In this document: positions 32,323-40,928 of the stretch, one piece after another
How positions within the stretch are numbered: position 1 is the first letter of the stretch
How the letters are laid out: each line of letters starts with the position of its first letter
Assembly: GCF_013085345.1 (NCBI RefSeq)
Contig: NZ_JABFAJ010000020.1
Location: forward strand, 1 to 57,603
Length of the DNA: 57,603 bases
From: Isoptericola sediminis
Lineage (GTDB): Bacteria; Actinomycetota; Actinomycetes; Actinomycetales; Cellulomonadaceae
Reading direction: 5' to 3'
Position numbers and translations under genes: made by a program
The notes under the pieces: generated by a model
The model's database searches: none
The model's input: the letters and a program-made list of their open reading frames with translations, nothing else
Told to the model about the DNA's origin: nothing

Positions 32323-33662
32323 ACGGGCTCCTCGATGTCCTCGGACCGTCCCGGGGTGGCGGGTGCCGAGGCGGGGACCGGCAGGACGAACCGTACCCGC
32401 CAGCCTCCGCCGGGACGGGGGCCGGCGGTGACGTTCCCGCCGAACACGGCTGCTCGCTCCCGCATGCCCAGCAGCCCGAAGCCGGGGCGGCCGTCCGACA
32501 CCGCGGCGGCACCTCGCCCGTCGTCGGTCACGTCGACGGTCACCGCGTCGGCGGTCCACCGGAGCACCACGGTCACCTGCGGTCGCGGACCGGCGTGCTT
32601 GCGCACGTTGCTCAAGGCCTCCTGGGTCACGCGGTGCAGGGTGAGCCCGGCCCCCGGGGGGAGCCGGCGTGCGGTCCCGACCCGGACGAGCGAGACCCGC
32701 ATCCCGGCACCGCGTGACTGCTGCACGAGCCCGTCGAGCTCGGCGTCGTCCGGTTGCGGGCGCAGGGGCGCGGGGGCCGGCGGTGAACCCTCGGCCGGCC
32801 CGGTCGGACCGTCGGGGCCGACCGGCAGGGTCTCGTCGGCCGCCCGCCCGGCGCCGGCCGGGACCGGTGCGCGCGACGTCGCCGCGTCGTCGTCGCGCAG
32901 GACGCCGAGCAGGCGGCGCATGTCGGCCAGTGCCGCGCGCCCCGTCTCGGACACGACGCCGAGGGCACGGACGGCCGCCTGCGGGTCGGCCGAGGCCGCG
33001 TAGCGGCCGCCGTCGGCCTGGGCGACCACGATGGACAGCGAGTGGGCGACGATGTCGTGCATCTCGCGGGCGATGCGCGCACGCTCCGCGGCGGTGGCGA
33101 TCCGGGCCTGCTGGTCGCGCTCGACCTCGAGCCGCTCGGCGCGGTCCCGCAGCGCCTCGACGGTGACGCGCCGGTAGCGGCGCACCAGGGCCAGCGCCCA
33201 CACGGCCAGCGCGACGGTCGAGCAGAACAGGCTGATCCCGAGCGTGTCCGCGAGCCCTCCGAACCAGGCCTCCTGCAGAACCAGCACCGGACCGAGGAGG
33301 AAGCATCCCGCGACGGCGGAGACGATCGCCGTGACGTGGGCCCAGCGTGGTCCGTAGACGGTGACGGCCCACAGGGCGGCGAGCACCGCGACGTCCCCGG
33401 GCAGCAGCAGGGGCAGGCCGGAGAGCAGGTGGGCGAGGCCCACGGCGTACACGGCGACGACGGAGGCGACCGGGTGGGTACGTCGCCAGGCGAGGGGGAC
33501 GACGAGGGCGAGCGACCAGGCCAGCACCGCGGGGCCCCGGCCGGCGCCGGACAGATCGGTGGCGCTGACCAGCACCGCCAGGGCGAGCGTCCCGGCACCG
33601 ACGGCGTCGACCCCGAACCGGTGCCCCTCGAACCACCGGTTCACCCGTCCTGACCAGCCCAT
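32319..33662 (-). CDS. Sensor histidine kinase, NarX/DesK type
   Basis: The 447-residue kinase has about five or six membrane helices in residues 20-160 (a compact sensor buried in the membrane), a HisKA_3 dimerisation helix with phospho-acceptor His near 202 (ERARIAREMHDIVAHSL), and an ATPase domain ending in GFGLLGMRERA. A stretch of about 50 residues rich in Pro, Gly and Ala near 270-320 is inserted between the dimerisation and ATPase parts. ATG at 33662 is chosen because TAGGCT stands 7 bases upstream; earlier in-frame codons lie in the divergent promoter. It is operonic with the response regulator. Confidence 0.93.
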   Translation of the reverse strand: MGWSGRVNRWFEGHRFGVDAVGAGTLALAVLVSATDLSGAGRGPAVLAWSLALVVPLAWRRTHPVASVVAVYAVGLAHLLSGLPLLLPGDVAVLAALWAVTVYGPRWAHVTAIVSAVAGCFLLGPVLVLQEAWFGGLADTLGISLFCSTVALAVWALALVRRYRRVTVEALRDRAERLEVERDQQARIATAAERARIAREMHDIVAHSLSIVVAQADGGRYAASADPQAAVRALGVVSETGRAALADMRRLLGVLRDDDAATSRAPVPAGAGRAADETLPVGPDGPTGPAEGSPPAPAPLRPQPDDAELDGLVQQSRGAGMRVSLVRVGTARRLPPGAGLTLHRVTQEALSNVRKHAGPRPQVTVVLRWTADAVTVDVTDDGRGAAAVSDGRPGFGLLGMRERAAVFGGNVTAGPRPGGGWRVRFVLPVPASAPATPGRSEDIEEPV

Positions 33663-33669
33663 GGCCGCT

Positions 33670-33675
33670 AGCCTA
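33670..33675 (-). promoter_or_regulatory. -10 box of the NarX/DesK-type kinase
   Basis: TAGGCT lies 7 bases before the ATG at 33662; a leaderless promoter. Confidence 0.6.
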
Positions 33676-33793
33676 GGCAGACGGAAGGCCGGGGACGTCC
33701 CCCCGGGGTCTGATCCGCGACGGTTCGTGACATGCCCCACGTCGGGCGATCTCACCGTCGTGTCCGACGTGCCGTGCCCAGGGGTAATGCCGC

Positions 33794-33799
33794 TAGCAT
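33794..33799 (+). promoter_or_regulatory. -10 box of the OmpR-type regulator
   Basis: TAGCAT lies 6 bases before the ATG at 33806. The GAGGGA between them is too close to the ATG to act as a normal ribosome site. Confidence 0.6.
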
Positions 33800-33805
33800 G
33801 AGGGA

Positions 33806-34492
33806 ATGACCCACGTACTGCTGGCCGAGGACGACCCGGCGATTGCCGAGCCTTTGGCGCGGGCCCTTTCTCGTGAGGGTTACGACGTCGTCGTGCAAGG
33901 AACAGGTCAAGGAGCGATCGACCACGCCGGAGACGCGGACATCGTCGTCCTCGACCTCGGCCTGCCGGACGTCGACGGGCTCGACGTCGCCCGCGAGATC
34001 CGGGGTCGGGGCCTGTCGACGCCGATCCTCGTGCTCACCGCACGCGCCGACGAGGTCGACCTCGTGGTCGGGCTCGACGCCGGCGCCGACGACTACGTGA
34101 CCAAGCCGTTCCGGCTGGCCGAGCTGCTCGCGCGGGTGCGGGCGCTGCTGCGGCGGACCCACGGCGAGGCCGCCGAGGACGAGGAGATGCGTGCGCAGGA
34201 CGTGCGCGTCGACGTGTCCGCGCACCGCGCGTTCCAGGGCGACCGGGAGCTGCACCTGACCACCAAGGAGTTCGACCTGCTCAAGGTCCTGGTGGCCAAC
34301 GCCGGCTCCGTGGTCGTGCGGGACACGCTCATGCGGGACGTGTGGGGGTCCGACCCCGTCGGATCGACCAAGACCCTCGACATGCACGTGTCCTGGCTGC
34401 GGCGCAAGCTCGGCGACGACGCGAACGCGCCGCGGTACATCTCGACCGTCCGGGGGCTGGGGTTCCGGTTCGAGCTCGGTCAGCAGGTCTGA
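33806..34492 (+). CDS. OmpR/PhoP-type response regulator
   Basis: The 228-residue regulator has a receiver domain with Asp50 as phosphorylation site (IVVLDLGLP), the DD pair in LLAEDDP and the conserved Lys in YVTKPF. A winged-helix DNA-binding domain covers about 130-225 (LTTKEFDLLKVLVANAG, then STKTLDMHVSWLRRKLG and ISTVRGLGFRF). The kinase gene starts 6 bases after its stop. Target genes are unknown. OmpR-type regulators bind 11-bp-phased direct repeats; such repeats occur upstream of whiB2 at 45.2 kb, a link that is speculative. Confidence 0.95.
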   Translation: MTHVLLAEDDPAIAEPLARALSREGYDVVVQGTGQGAIDHAGDADIVVLDLGLPDVDGLDVAREIRGRGLSTPILVLTARADEVDLVVGLDAGADDYVTKPFRLAELLARVRALLRRTHGEAAEDEEMRAQDVRVDVSAHRAFQGDRELHLTTKEFDLLKVLVANAGSVVVRDTLMRDVWGSDPVGSTKTLDMHVSWLRRKLGDDANAPRYISTVRGLGFRFELGQQV

Positions 34493-34498
34493 GGCGCC

Positions 34499-35845
34499 GT
34501 GCGTCGTCGCGTCCTCCAGGCGACGATCTCGGCGCTCGCCGTCGCCGTCCTCCTGCTGGGTGTCCCGCTGGGCATCTTCGGGGCGCGGTACGTCGTCGCC
34601 GGTGCCGAGCAGCGGATCTCCGACCGCGTCGACGCGTTCACGCTGACCGTCTCGCGCGCCGTCGAACGGGACGAGCGGCCCACGGACGACCAGCTGCAGC
34701 GTGCTGCCGAGGGGCGTGAGGGTGACCTGCCCGCCCGGGTGACCGTCAGCCTGCCCGGGGGCGAACAGCTCACCTACGGCGACGAGGCCTCCGACCCGGT
34801 GATCGTCAAGGCTCGCCAGACCGAGAGCGGACGCGCCTGGGTCTCGTTCGAGGTGTCCGCCAGCGGGGCCTACATCCAGGCCGCCCAGATGGTCGCGCTC
34901 GTGGTCGTCGCCGGAGTGGTGGCGATCGCGGCCGGGGTGGCGATGGCCGTCTGGCAGGCCAACCGGTTGTCGGCCCCGCTGGTCTACCTGGCGGCCTCGG
35001 CCGAGCAGCTCGGGTCCGGCCAGGTCCGGCCGAGCCTGGAACCGTCCGGGGTCGAGGAGATCGACCTCGTCGCGGCCGAGCTGGCCCGGTCCGGGGACCG
35101 GCTGGCCGGGCGCCTGGCGGCCGAGCGGCAGTTCACGCAGGACGCCTCCCACCAGCTGCGCACCCCGCTGACCGCGCTGTCGATGCGGCTGGAGGAGATC
35201 ATGCTGACCTCTCGCGACGAGGAGGTCGTCGACGAGGCCCGGGTCTCGCTCGAACAGGTCGAACGGCTCGTCACGGTCGTCGACGACCTGCTCGCCACGT
35301 CACGCCGCTCCCAGGGCGGGACCACGGAGGCCGTCGTGCTCCTCGACGTCGTGCGCCAGCAGCACGAGGAGTGGGCGGACACGTTCGCCGGGGCGGGCCG
35401 TGAGCTGGTGATCGACGTCGCCGAGGACCACCGCGTGCTCGCCACGCCCGGGGCTCTCGCCCAGGTGATCGCCACCCTGCTGGAGAACTCCCTGAAGTAC
35501 GGCGACGGCACCACGACGATCCGTTCCAAACCCTCCGGACCGAAGAACGCCGTGGCCCTCGAGGTCTCGGACCAGGGGCCCGGGGTCGACGACGAGATCG
35601 CCCCGCGGATCTTCGAGCGCGGGGCCTCCACCGGGGGCAGCACCGGTCTCGGCCTCGCGCTGGCGCGCGACCTCGTGGCCGCCGACGGCGGGCGCCTGGA
35701 GCTCGCGCAGCGCCGCCCGCCCGTCTTCCGGATCTTCCTCGCGGGCGTCCCGCGCACCCTCGACCCGCGGGTCGTCCTGCCACCGGGCACGACGATCTCG
35801 TCGCGCGGGCGCCGGCGCGGGTGGCTGCACCACGAGGAGGGCTGA
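34499..35845 (+). CDS. HAMP-containing sensor histidine kinase
   Basis: The 448-residue kinase partners the preceding regulator. It has an N-terminal helix (about 8-30), a roughly 90-residue extracellular sensor, a second helix near 133-155 and a HAMP linker. The HisKA domain follows with phospho-acceptor His near 218 (FTQDASHQLRTPLTAL), then an ATPase with N-box LLENSLKYGD, VSDQGPGVDD and GSTGLGLALARDLV. It ends in a basic tail (SRGRRRGWLHHEEG). The GTG start comes 6 bases after the regulator stop. Its last codons form half of a palindrome shared with the end of gtrA. Confidence 0.94.
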   Translation: MRRRVLQATISALAVAVLLLGVPLGIFGARYVVAGAEQRISDRVDAFTLTVSRAVERDERPTDDQLQRAAEGREGDLPARVTVSLPGGEQLTYGDEASDPVIVKARQTESGRAWVSFEVSASGAYIQAAQMVALVVVAGVVAIAAGVAMAVWQANRLSAPLVYLAASAEQLGSGQVRPSLEPSGVEEIDLVAAELARSGDRLAGRLAAERQFTQDASHQLRTPLTALSMRLEEIMLTSRDEEVVDEARVSLEQVERLVTVVDDLLATSRRSQGGTTEAVVLLDVVRQQHEEWADTFAGAGRELVIDVAEDHRVLATPGALAQVIATLLENSLKYGDGTTTIRSKPSGPKNAVALEVSDQGPGVDDEIAPRIFERGASTGGSTGLGLALARDLVAADGGRLELAQRRPPVFRIFLAGVPRTLDPRVVLPPGTTISSRGRRRGWLHHEEG

Positions 35846-35856
35846 CGTCAGCCCTC
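35837..35856. terminator. 20-bp perfect palindrome over two converging stop codons
   Basis: GAGGGCTGAC followed by its exact reverse complement. Both converging genes, the kinase and gtrA, end with Glu-Gly-stop (GAG GGC TGA) inside it, with only two bases between the stop codons. It can form a hairpin in either transcript and probably terminates both. Confidence 0.75.
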
Positions 35857-36336
35857 GCCGCGGAACACCACCGTGCGGTACATGACGTAGCGGAAGATCA
35901 TGCTGAGCACGAGCCCGACGCCGTTGGCGGCGACGTTGTCCGCCAGCGCCGAGTCCAGCCCCAGCACGTAGCGGGAGAAGGCCAGGCACCCGGCCGAGAT
36001 GGCGACCCCGCCGACGTTGACCGCGGCGTACTCGACCAGCTCGCGGACCCGGCGCCGGGTGCGTCGGGCGGCGAACGTCCAGTACCGGTTGCCGATCCAC
36101 GACACCAGGGTCGCGACCGCCGCGGCGATGACGCGGACCGTGACGGGCTTGTCGGCCAGGACGTCGACCGGACCGTGCAGCATGAGGTTGAACAGCGCGA
36201 GGTCGACCACGAACGCCAGGCCGCCCACGGTCCCGAAGCGCAGCAGCTCCACGCGACGCCGCCACATCAGCGTCACGAACCGGACCGGCCAGATCGACGG
36301 CCCGGGGGGCGCGGGTGCAGGGGCCGACGGGGACAT
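35848..36336 (-). CDS. GtrA-family membrane protein
   Basis: The 162-residue protein has four helices typical of GtrA/DPMS-like proteins, thought to flip or help use polyprenyl-linked sugars for surface glycosylation. [20 protein letters not shown] and [16 protein letters not shown] are family hallmarks. ATG at 36336 follows TAGGCT at 7 bases. It is divergent from purK, an arrangement shared with M. tuberculosis Rv3277/Rv3276c (from memory). The partner glycosyltransferase is not identified. Confidence 0.9.
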   Translation of the reverse strand: MSPSAPAPAPPGPSIWPVRFVTLMWRRRVELLRFGTVGGLAFVVDLALFNLMLHGPVDVLADKPVTVRVIAAAVATLVSWIGNRYWTFAARRTRRRVRELVEYAAVNVGGVAISAGCLAFSRYVLGLDSALADNVAANGVGLVLSMIFRYVMYRTVVFRGEG

Positions 36337-36343
36337 GGCCGCC

Positions 36344-36349
36344 AGCCTA
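36344..36349 (-). promoter_or_regulatory. -10 box of gtrA
   Basis: TAGGCT lies 7 bases before the ATG. It is back to back with the purK -10 box, 18 bases apart. Confidence 0.6.
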
Positions 36350-36367
36350 TCGCCCGGGCGGGGACGG

Positions 36368-36373
36368 TATTCT
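36368..36373 (+). promoter_or_regulatory. -10 box of purK
   Basis: TATTCT lies 8 bases before the GTG at 36382, with no ribosome site: a leaderless purKE transcript. Confidence 0.6.
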
Positions 36374-36381
36374 CGTCGTCC

Positions 36382-37614
36382 GTGACTGCCGCCACCCCGC
36401 ATCCCGCATCCCCGGTCGTCGCCGTCGTCGGCGGTGGCCAGCTGGCCCGCATGATGGCGCCCGCCGCCGCCGAGCTCGGCGTGCGGCTGCGCGTGCTCGT
36501 CGAGGACCCCTCGACCTCCGCCGCCCAGGTGGTCGTCGACGCCCCGGTGGGCGCGGCGTCCGACGACGCGGCGATCCGGGACCTGATCGCACCGGCCGAC
36601 GGGCGCCCCGCCGCGGACGTGCTGACCTTCGAGCACGAGCACGTCCCGAACGCGCTCCTCGCCGACCTCATCGACCACGGGACCCCGGTGCGGCCGGGTC
36701 CGGAAGCCCTCGTGCACGCGCAGGACAAGATCGTGATGCGCCGTCGGCTCACCGCGCTCGGCGTGCCCTGCCCGCGGTGGACGGCTCTGCCGAGCGACCC
36801 CGCCGCGGCGCGCGAGGCGCTGGCGGGCTTCCTCGCCGGGACGGCCGACGGCGAGGCCGTGGTCAAGACCGCCCGGGGCGGCTACGACGGGAAGGGCGTG
36901 CGCGTGGTCCGCGGCGCCGAGGAGGCCGACGACTGGATCGCGGCGCACCTGGACGGCGGCCCCGAGCTGCTCGTCGAGGACAAGGTCCCCTTCACCCGCG
37001 AGCTCGCCGTGCTCGTCGCCCGGCGCCCCTCGGGCGAGATCCGGACCTGGCCCGTCGTGGAGTCGATCCAGCGCGACGGCGTCTGCGCCGAGGTGATCGC
37101 CCCGGCACCCGACCTGTCGGCCGGGGAGGCCGAGGAGGCCCGCGAGGTCGCGGTGCGGATCGCCGAGGGCCTGGACGTCACCGGCGTCTTCGCGGTGGAG
37201 ATGTTCGAGACGACCGGGCCGGACGGTGCCCGGCACGTCCTGGTCAACGAGCTGGCGATGCGGCCCCACAACTCCGGGCACTGGACCATCGACGGATCCG
37301 TCACCAGCCAGTTCGCCCAGCACCTGCGCGCCGTCCTGGACCTGCCCCTGGGGTCGACCGCACCGGTCGCGCGCTGGACCGTCATGGCGAACGTGCTGGG
37401 ATCCTCGCTCGAGCGGCTCACCGACGCCCTGCCCGCCGTGGGCGAGCGGGTCCCCGACGCCCACGTCAACCTGTACGGCAAGGGCGTCCGCCCGGGCCGC
37501 AAGCTGGGCCACGTCAACGTCTGCGGCGAGGACCTCGCCGAGGTCCGCCGTCGTGCCACCACCGCCGCCGCCCTGCTGCGCGGCGAGTCACCCGAGACCT
37601 CGCAGGAGGACTGA
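36382..37614 (+). CDS. purK: N5-carboxyaminoimidazole ribonucleotide synthase
   Basis: It uses ATP and bicarbonate to convert AIR to N5-CAIR in purine synthesis. The 410-residue ATP-grasp enzyme begins with [14 protein letters not shown], has [12 protein letters not shown] as the ATP-binding loop and [16 protein letters not shown] as the metal/substrate region. Length is normal. The GTG start gives a leaderless mRNA. Its stop overlaps the purE ATG by one base (TGATG), after GGAGGA, so the two consecutive enzymes are translationally coupled. Confidence 0.97.
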   Translation: MTAATPHPASPVVAVVGGGQLARMMAPAAAELGVRLRVLVEDPSTSAAQVVVDAPVGAASDDAAIRDLIAPADGRPAADVLTFEHEHVPNALLADLIDHGTPVRPGPEALVHAQDKIVMRRRLTALGVPCPRWTALPSDPAAAREALAGFLAGTADGEAVVKTARGGYDGKGVRVVRGAEEADDWIAAHLDGGPELLVEDKVPFTRELAVLVARRPSGEIRTWPVVESIQRDGVCAEVIAPAPDLSAGEAEEAREVAVRIAEGLDVTGVFAVEMFETTGPDGARHVLVNELAMRPHNSGHWTIDGSVTSQFAQHLRAVLDLPLGSTAPVARWTVMANVLGSSLERLTDALPAVGERVPDAHVNLYGKGVRPGRKLGHVNVCGEDLAEVRRRATTAAALLRGESPETSQED

Positions 37615-38126
37615 TGAGCACCGCTCCCGCCGTCGGCATCGTCATGGGGTCGGACTCCGACTGGCCCGTCATGGAGGCAGCCGCCGACGCCCTGGCCGAG
37701 CTCGGCGTGGACTGCGAGGTCGACGTCGTCTCCGCCCACCGCATGCCGACCGAGATGATCGACTACGGCCGCACGGCCGCGGACCGGGGTCTGCGCGTGA
37801 TCGTCGCCGGGGCCGGCGGTGCGGCCCACCTGCCGGGCATGCTCGCCGCGGTGACGCCGCTGCCGGTCATCGGCGTGCCGGTACCGCTCAAGCACCTCGA
37901 CGGCATGGACTCGCTGCTGTCCATCGTGCAGATGCCCGCGGGCGTGCCGGTGGCCACGGTCTCGATCGGCGGCGCCCGCAACGCGGGTCTGCTCGCCGCG
38001 CAGATCCTCGGGGCCGGGACCGACGCGGAGTCGTTGGCCCTGCGGCAGCGGATGGTGGCCTTCCAGGACGAGCTGCGCGAGGTGGCGCGGGCCAAGGGCG
38101 ACCGGCTGCGGGCCGCCCGCGGCTAG
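37614..38126 (+). CDS. purE: N5-CAIR mutase
   Basis: It rearranges N5-CAIR to CAIR, the step after PurK. The 170-residue class I PurE has [13 protein letters not shown] for substrate binding, SAHRMP with the catalytic His, and [10 protein letters not shown]. Its small size and octamer-forming C-terminus are typical. The TAG stop shares two bases with the stop of the converging LCP gene (CTAG), so the pair end nose to nose with no intergenic space. Confidence 0.97.
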   Translation: MSTAPAVGIVMGSDSDWPVMEAAADALAELGVDCEVDVVSAHRMPTEMIDYGRTAADRGLRVIVAGAGGAAHLPGMLAAVTPLPVIGVPVPLKHLDGMDSLLSIVQMPAGVPVATVSIGGARNAGLLAAQILGAGTDAESLALRQRMVAFQDELREVARAKGDRLRAARG

Positions 38127-39475
38127 AGCCCGCCGACCGTGCTGCCGGGTTCGAGGTCGCCGTCGCGGACGTCGAGCCAGAACTGGTCGGCGTCGTCGGA
38201 CAGCAGCACGGTGGAGCCGACGCCTCCGGGCTGGTAGTTCGGGCTCTCGATCGGCGGGGTGCCGGTGACGCCCTCCGGTCCCGTCGCCGCCCGGAAGGCC
38301 AGGGCGAGCCGCCCGAGGTCCACGATCCCCGTGTCCTCGTCGACGACCAGCGCGCCGGTGCCCGCGTCGACGAGCTGGACCTGGTCGAGCGGGTTGAGCA
38401 GCACGCCGGGCTGGACGGCGGTGTCGGCGACCGCACCGATGACCTGGCGCTGCCGTTCGGCCCGGCCGATGTCGCCCTTCGGGTCCGAGTAGCGCATCCG
38501 GGAGAACGCCAGCGCGGTGGCGCCGTCGGCCACGTGGCAGCCGGCCTCCCAGTCGAGCTCGCTGCGCTTGTCCTGGACGGATTCGTCGTAGCACAGCTCG
38601 ACGCCGCCGACGGCGTCGACGATCTCCTCGAGGCTGCCGAACCCGACCTCGGCGTAGTGGTCGACGGTGAGGCCGGTCAGGCCCTCGACCGTCTCCACCA
38701 GCAGCGGCGGGCCGCCCCACGCGTAGGCGGCGTTGATCTTGTTGGCGCCCTCGCCCGGGATCTCCGCGTAGGTGTCCCGGGGGATCGAGATGAGGGAGGC
38801 GGGCCCGCTGCGGGGGGAGTGCAGCACCATGATCGTGTCGGTGCGGGCACCGGACGTCCCGTCGTCGACGCCCCCGGTCCCGCGGGCGTCGGACCCGGCG
38901 AGCAGATACGTGGTCCCCGGGGTCCCGGACGCGTCGGAGAGCGCCTCGGTGTGCTGGATCTTGCCGTTGGCCCAGACGAGCAGGCCGACCGGCCAGGCCA
39001 GGAGCAGCACGAGCACCGCGGCCAGGACGAGCATCGCGACGCGCCCCTTGCGCACGCGGAAGCCGTCGTCGCCGGAACCCGTGCGCGGCCCGGCGGGCGG
39101 GCCGGCGGGCGGCGGCGTGCGGCGCTGCGGGGCGGCGCCCGCGCGTACCGCGGAGGGCTGGCTCGAGCGCGCGGCCGGCGCGTGGGACGCCGGTCGCGCC
39201 GTGCGGCCGCCGCCCGGAGGGTAGGAGCGCGGTGCGCGGTCCGGCGTGGCGGAGCGTCGGTCGGGCGCCACGGGGATCTCGCGCGACGACTGGCGGCGGA
39301 CGCGGGGTTCCCGGGGCTCCATCGGGACGGCGTCGTCGCGCCGACCGACCCGCCCGGTGGGGCGGGACGGTCGCTCGGAACCGCCGACCGAGATCGCGTC
39401 GTTGGTCGACGCCGGTCGCGAGCTGCGTCCCCCGGCGGGGGTGAAGCTCGGCGGGATACGTCGTTCGTCGGTCAT
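38123..39475 (-). CDS. LCP-family cell-wall ligase, long N-tail
   Basis: LytR-CpsA-Psr proteins transfer lipid-linked glycopolymers (teichoic acid, arabinogalactan or capsule) to peptidoglycan. Of 450 residues, about 1-145 are a cytoplasmic Arg/Pro/Ser-rich tail. One membrane helix follows ([19 protein letters not shown]), then the extracellular LCP domain with [32 protein letters not shown] and [17 protein letters not shown]. The Asp and Arg residues that bind the phosphorylated polyprenyl are present. It follows the second LCP gene in an operon, with GAGGG before its ATG. Confidence 0.93.
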   Translation of the reverse strand: MTDERRIPPSFTPAGGRSSRPASTNDAISVGGSERPSRPTGRVGRRDDAVPMEPREPRVRRQSSREIPVAPDRRSATPDRAPRSYPPGGGRTARPASHAPAARSSQPSAVRAGAAPQRRTPPPAGPPAGPRTGSGDDGFRVRKGRVAMLVLAAVLVLLLAWPVGLLVWANGKIQHTEALSDASGTPGTTYLLAGSDARGTGGVDDGTSGARTDTIMVLHSPRSGPASLISIPRDTYAEIPGEGANKINAAYAWGGPPLLVETVEGLTGLTVDHYAEVGFGSLEEIVDAVGGVELCYDESVQDKRSELDWEAGCHVADGATALAFSRMRYSDPKGDIGRAERQRQVIGAVADTAVQPGVLLNPLDQVQLVDAGTGALVVDEDTGIVDLGRLALAFRAATGPEGVTGTPPIESPNYQPGGVGSTVLLSDDADQFWLDVRDGDLEPGSTVGGL

Positions 39476-39476
39476 G

Positions 39477-40853
39477 TCATCCCTCGCAGACCGCGGTCAC
39501 GTCGGCCCCGGTGAAGGCTTCCTCGCGGGGGTCGCGGGTCTGGCCGGGGGATGGTTCGTCGCTCGGCGTCGCCGTCGATCCGTCGGACCCGTCGGCGCCG
39601 GAGTCCGTGGCCGACGTCGTCGTGACGTCGGACTCGGCGGCCGCGTCGCCCTCGGGCGTCCCGTCGGCCCCGCCGTCCGACGACCCGCCGTCCGACGACC
39701 CGCCGTCGCCGTCCCCCGCGGTGGAGCCCGACCCGTCGGCACCGGCGACGACCTCGCTCAGCGGACGGTCGTGCCGCAGGTCGTCCCACACGGAGGCAGC
39801 CTCCGCGTCGAGCACCACGTTGGCCGGGTTGTCCGGGTCGTAGTGCCACGGGACGGTCATGAAGGCGATGTTCCCAGGCCGCACCCCCCGCGCGCTGTAC
39901 GCCAGCCCGGCGAGTCCTTGGACCGAGGCGAAGTTGCTGCTCATCGTCAGGGAACCCGTGGTCGCGCCGAGGAACTGCAGGAGTCGCGCCGAGTCGGTCA
40001 GCATGTTCTGCTCCAGCACCGTGCGCGCCAGCGCGGCCATCATCTCCTGCTGGCGGGCGATGCGTCCGATGTCGGAGCCGTCGCCCAGGCCCTGGCCCGT
40101 GCGTGCCCGGGCGTACTGCAGCGCCGTCTTGCCGTCCAGGTTCTGCACGCCCGCCGACAGGACCAGGTTGTCCGCCTTGGGTGCGTCGATGTCGTTCGGG
40201 ATGCACATCTCGACACCGCCCAGCGCGTCGATCATGTTCCGGAAGCCGGAGAAGTCGACCACCACGAATCCGTCCATGCGGACGTCGGAGATCGTCTCGA
40301 CGGTCTTCATCGTGCACAGCGCGCCGGACTCGACGTCATGGCCGTAGTCGTACCCCTGGGAGAACGCCGCGTTGAACTTCACCCCGTACAGCGGGGGTGT
40401 CTCGCCACCCGACGACGTCGGGCAGGAGGGGATGTCGGTCGTGGTGTCCCGCGGGATCGACATCAGCTCCACCCGGGACCGGTCCGCCGCCAGGTGCATG
40501 ATCATCGTCGTGTCGGCCCGAGCACCCTCGGTGCCGTCGTCGTTCCCGTTGTTCCCCTCGCGCGAGTCGGAGCCGAGCAGGAGGATGTTGAGCGGCGCGC
40601 CGGCGTTGGGGTCGTCGGGGACGACCTTCTCCGGACGGTCCTCGCCCAGCGCGGCGTCGGCGTCGATGGCGGCGATGTTCCCGCTGAGCGTGACGGCGGC
40701 CGTCGCGGCGCCGACACCCACGAAGGCGAGCACGGCCGTCATGACCAGCGCGCCGAGGCGCAGGATGGACGTGCCCTGCTGCGTGCGGGCGTGCGCCGGC
40801 CCGGTCGCGGAGCCGTCTCGCGGTGCGATGTGGCGGGCAGGCGGGTAGGTCAC
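39477..40853 (-). CDS. LCP-family cell-wall ligase, Ser/Gly/Asp-rich C-tail
   Basis: The 458-residue protein has a short cytoplasmic tail, one helix (LGALVMTAVLAFVGVGAATAA) and an extracellular LCP domain (LLLGSDSREG, ARADTTMIMHL, MSIPRDTTTD, NAAFSQGYDYG, YARARTGQGLGDGSDIGRIARQQ). After about residue 365 comes a disordered Ser/Gly/Asp/Thr tail of about 80 residues containing a tandem GSSDG repeat. This tail is absent from the neighbouring LCP. GTG at 40853 follows TATGCT at 8 bases. It is upstream of and co-transcribed with the other LCP gene. M. tuberculosis has an LCP gene (Rv3267) at the matching place. Confidence 0.92.
   Translation of the reverse strand: MTYPPARHIAPRDGSATGPAHARTQQGTSILRLGALVMTAVLAFVGVGAATAAVTLSGNIAAIDADAALGEDRPEKVVPDDPNAGAPLNILLLGSDSREGNNGNDDGTEGARADTTMIMHLAADRSRVELMSIPRDTTTDIPSCPTSSGGETPPLYGVKFNAAFSQGYDYGHDVESGALCTMKTVETISDVRMDGFVVVDFSGFRNMIDALGGVEMCIPNDIDAPKADNLVLSAGVQNLDGKTALQYARARTGQGLGDGSDIGRIARQQEMMAALARTVLEQNMLTDSARLLQFLGATTGSLTMSSNFASVQGLAGLAYSARGVRPGNIAFMTVPWHYDPDNPANVVLDAEAASVWDDLRHDRPLSEVVAGADGSGSTAGDGDGGSSDGGSSDGGADGTPEGDAAAESDVTTTSATDSGADGSDGSTATPSDEPSPGQTRDPREEAFTGADVTAVCEG
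39671..39707. repeat. 15-bp tandem repeat inside the LCP gene
   Basis: CGCCGTCCGACGACC occurs twice back to back, then a 7-base partial copy. It encodes GSSDG repeats in the disordered tail and is a likely site of length variation by slippage. Confidence 0.85.
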
Positions 40854-40861
40854 GAAAGGCG

Positions 40862-40867
40862 AGCATA
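40862..40867 (-). promoter_or_regulatory. -10 box of the LCP operon
   Basis: TATGCT lies 8 bases before the GTG at 40853; leaderless. Confidence 0.6.
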
Positions 40868-40928
40868 GATGCCACGGGCCACATCTCTGCGTCAGCGGAC
40901 CGCCGTTCCCGTAGAAATCCTGTGAGGG

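Noticed and set aside
39671-39707. Direct repeats as a possible CRISPR or mobile-element end
   Set aside because: They are in-frame 15-bp tandem copies encoding GSSDG in a disordered tail, with no spacers.
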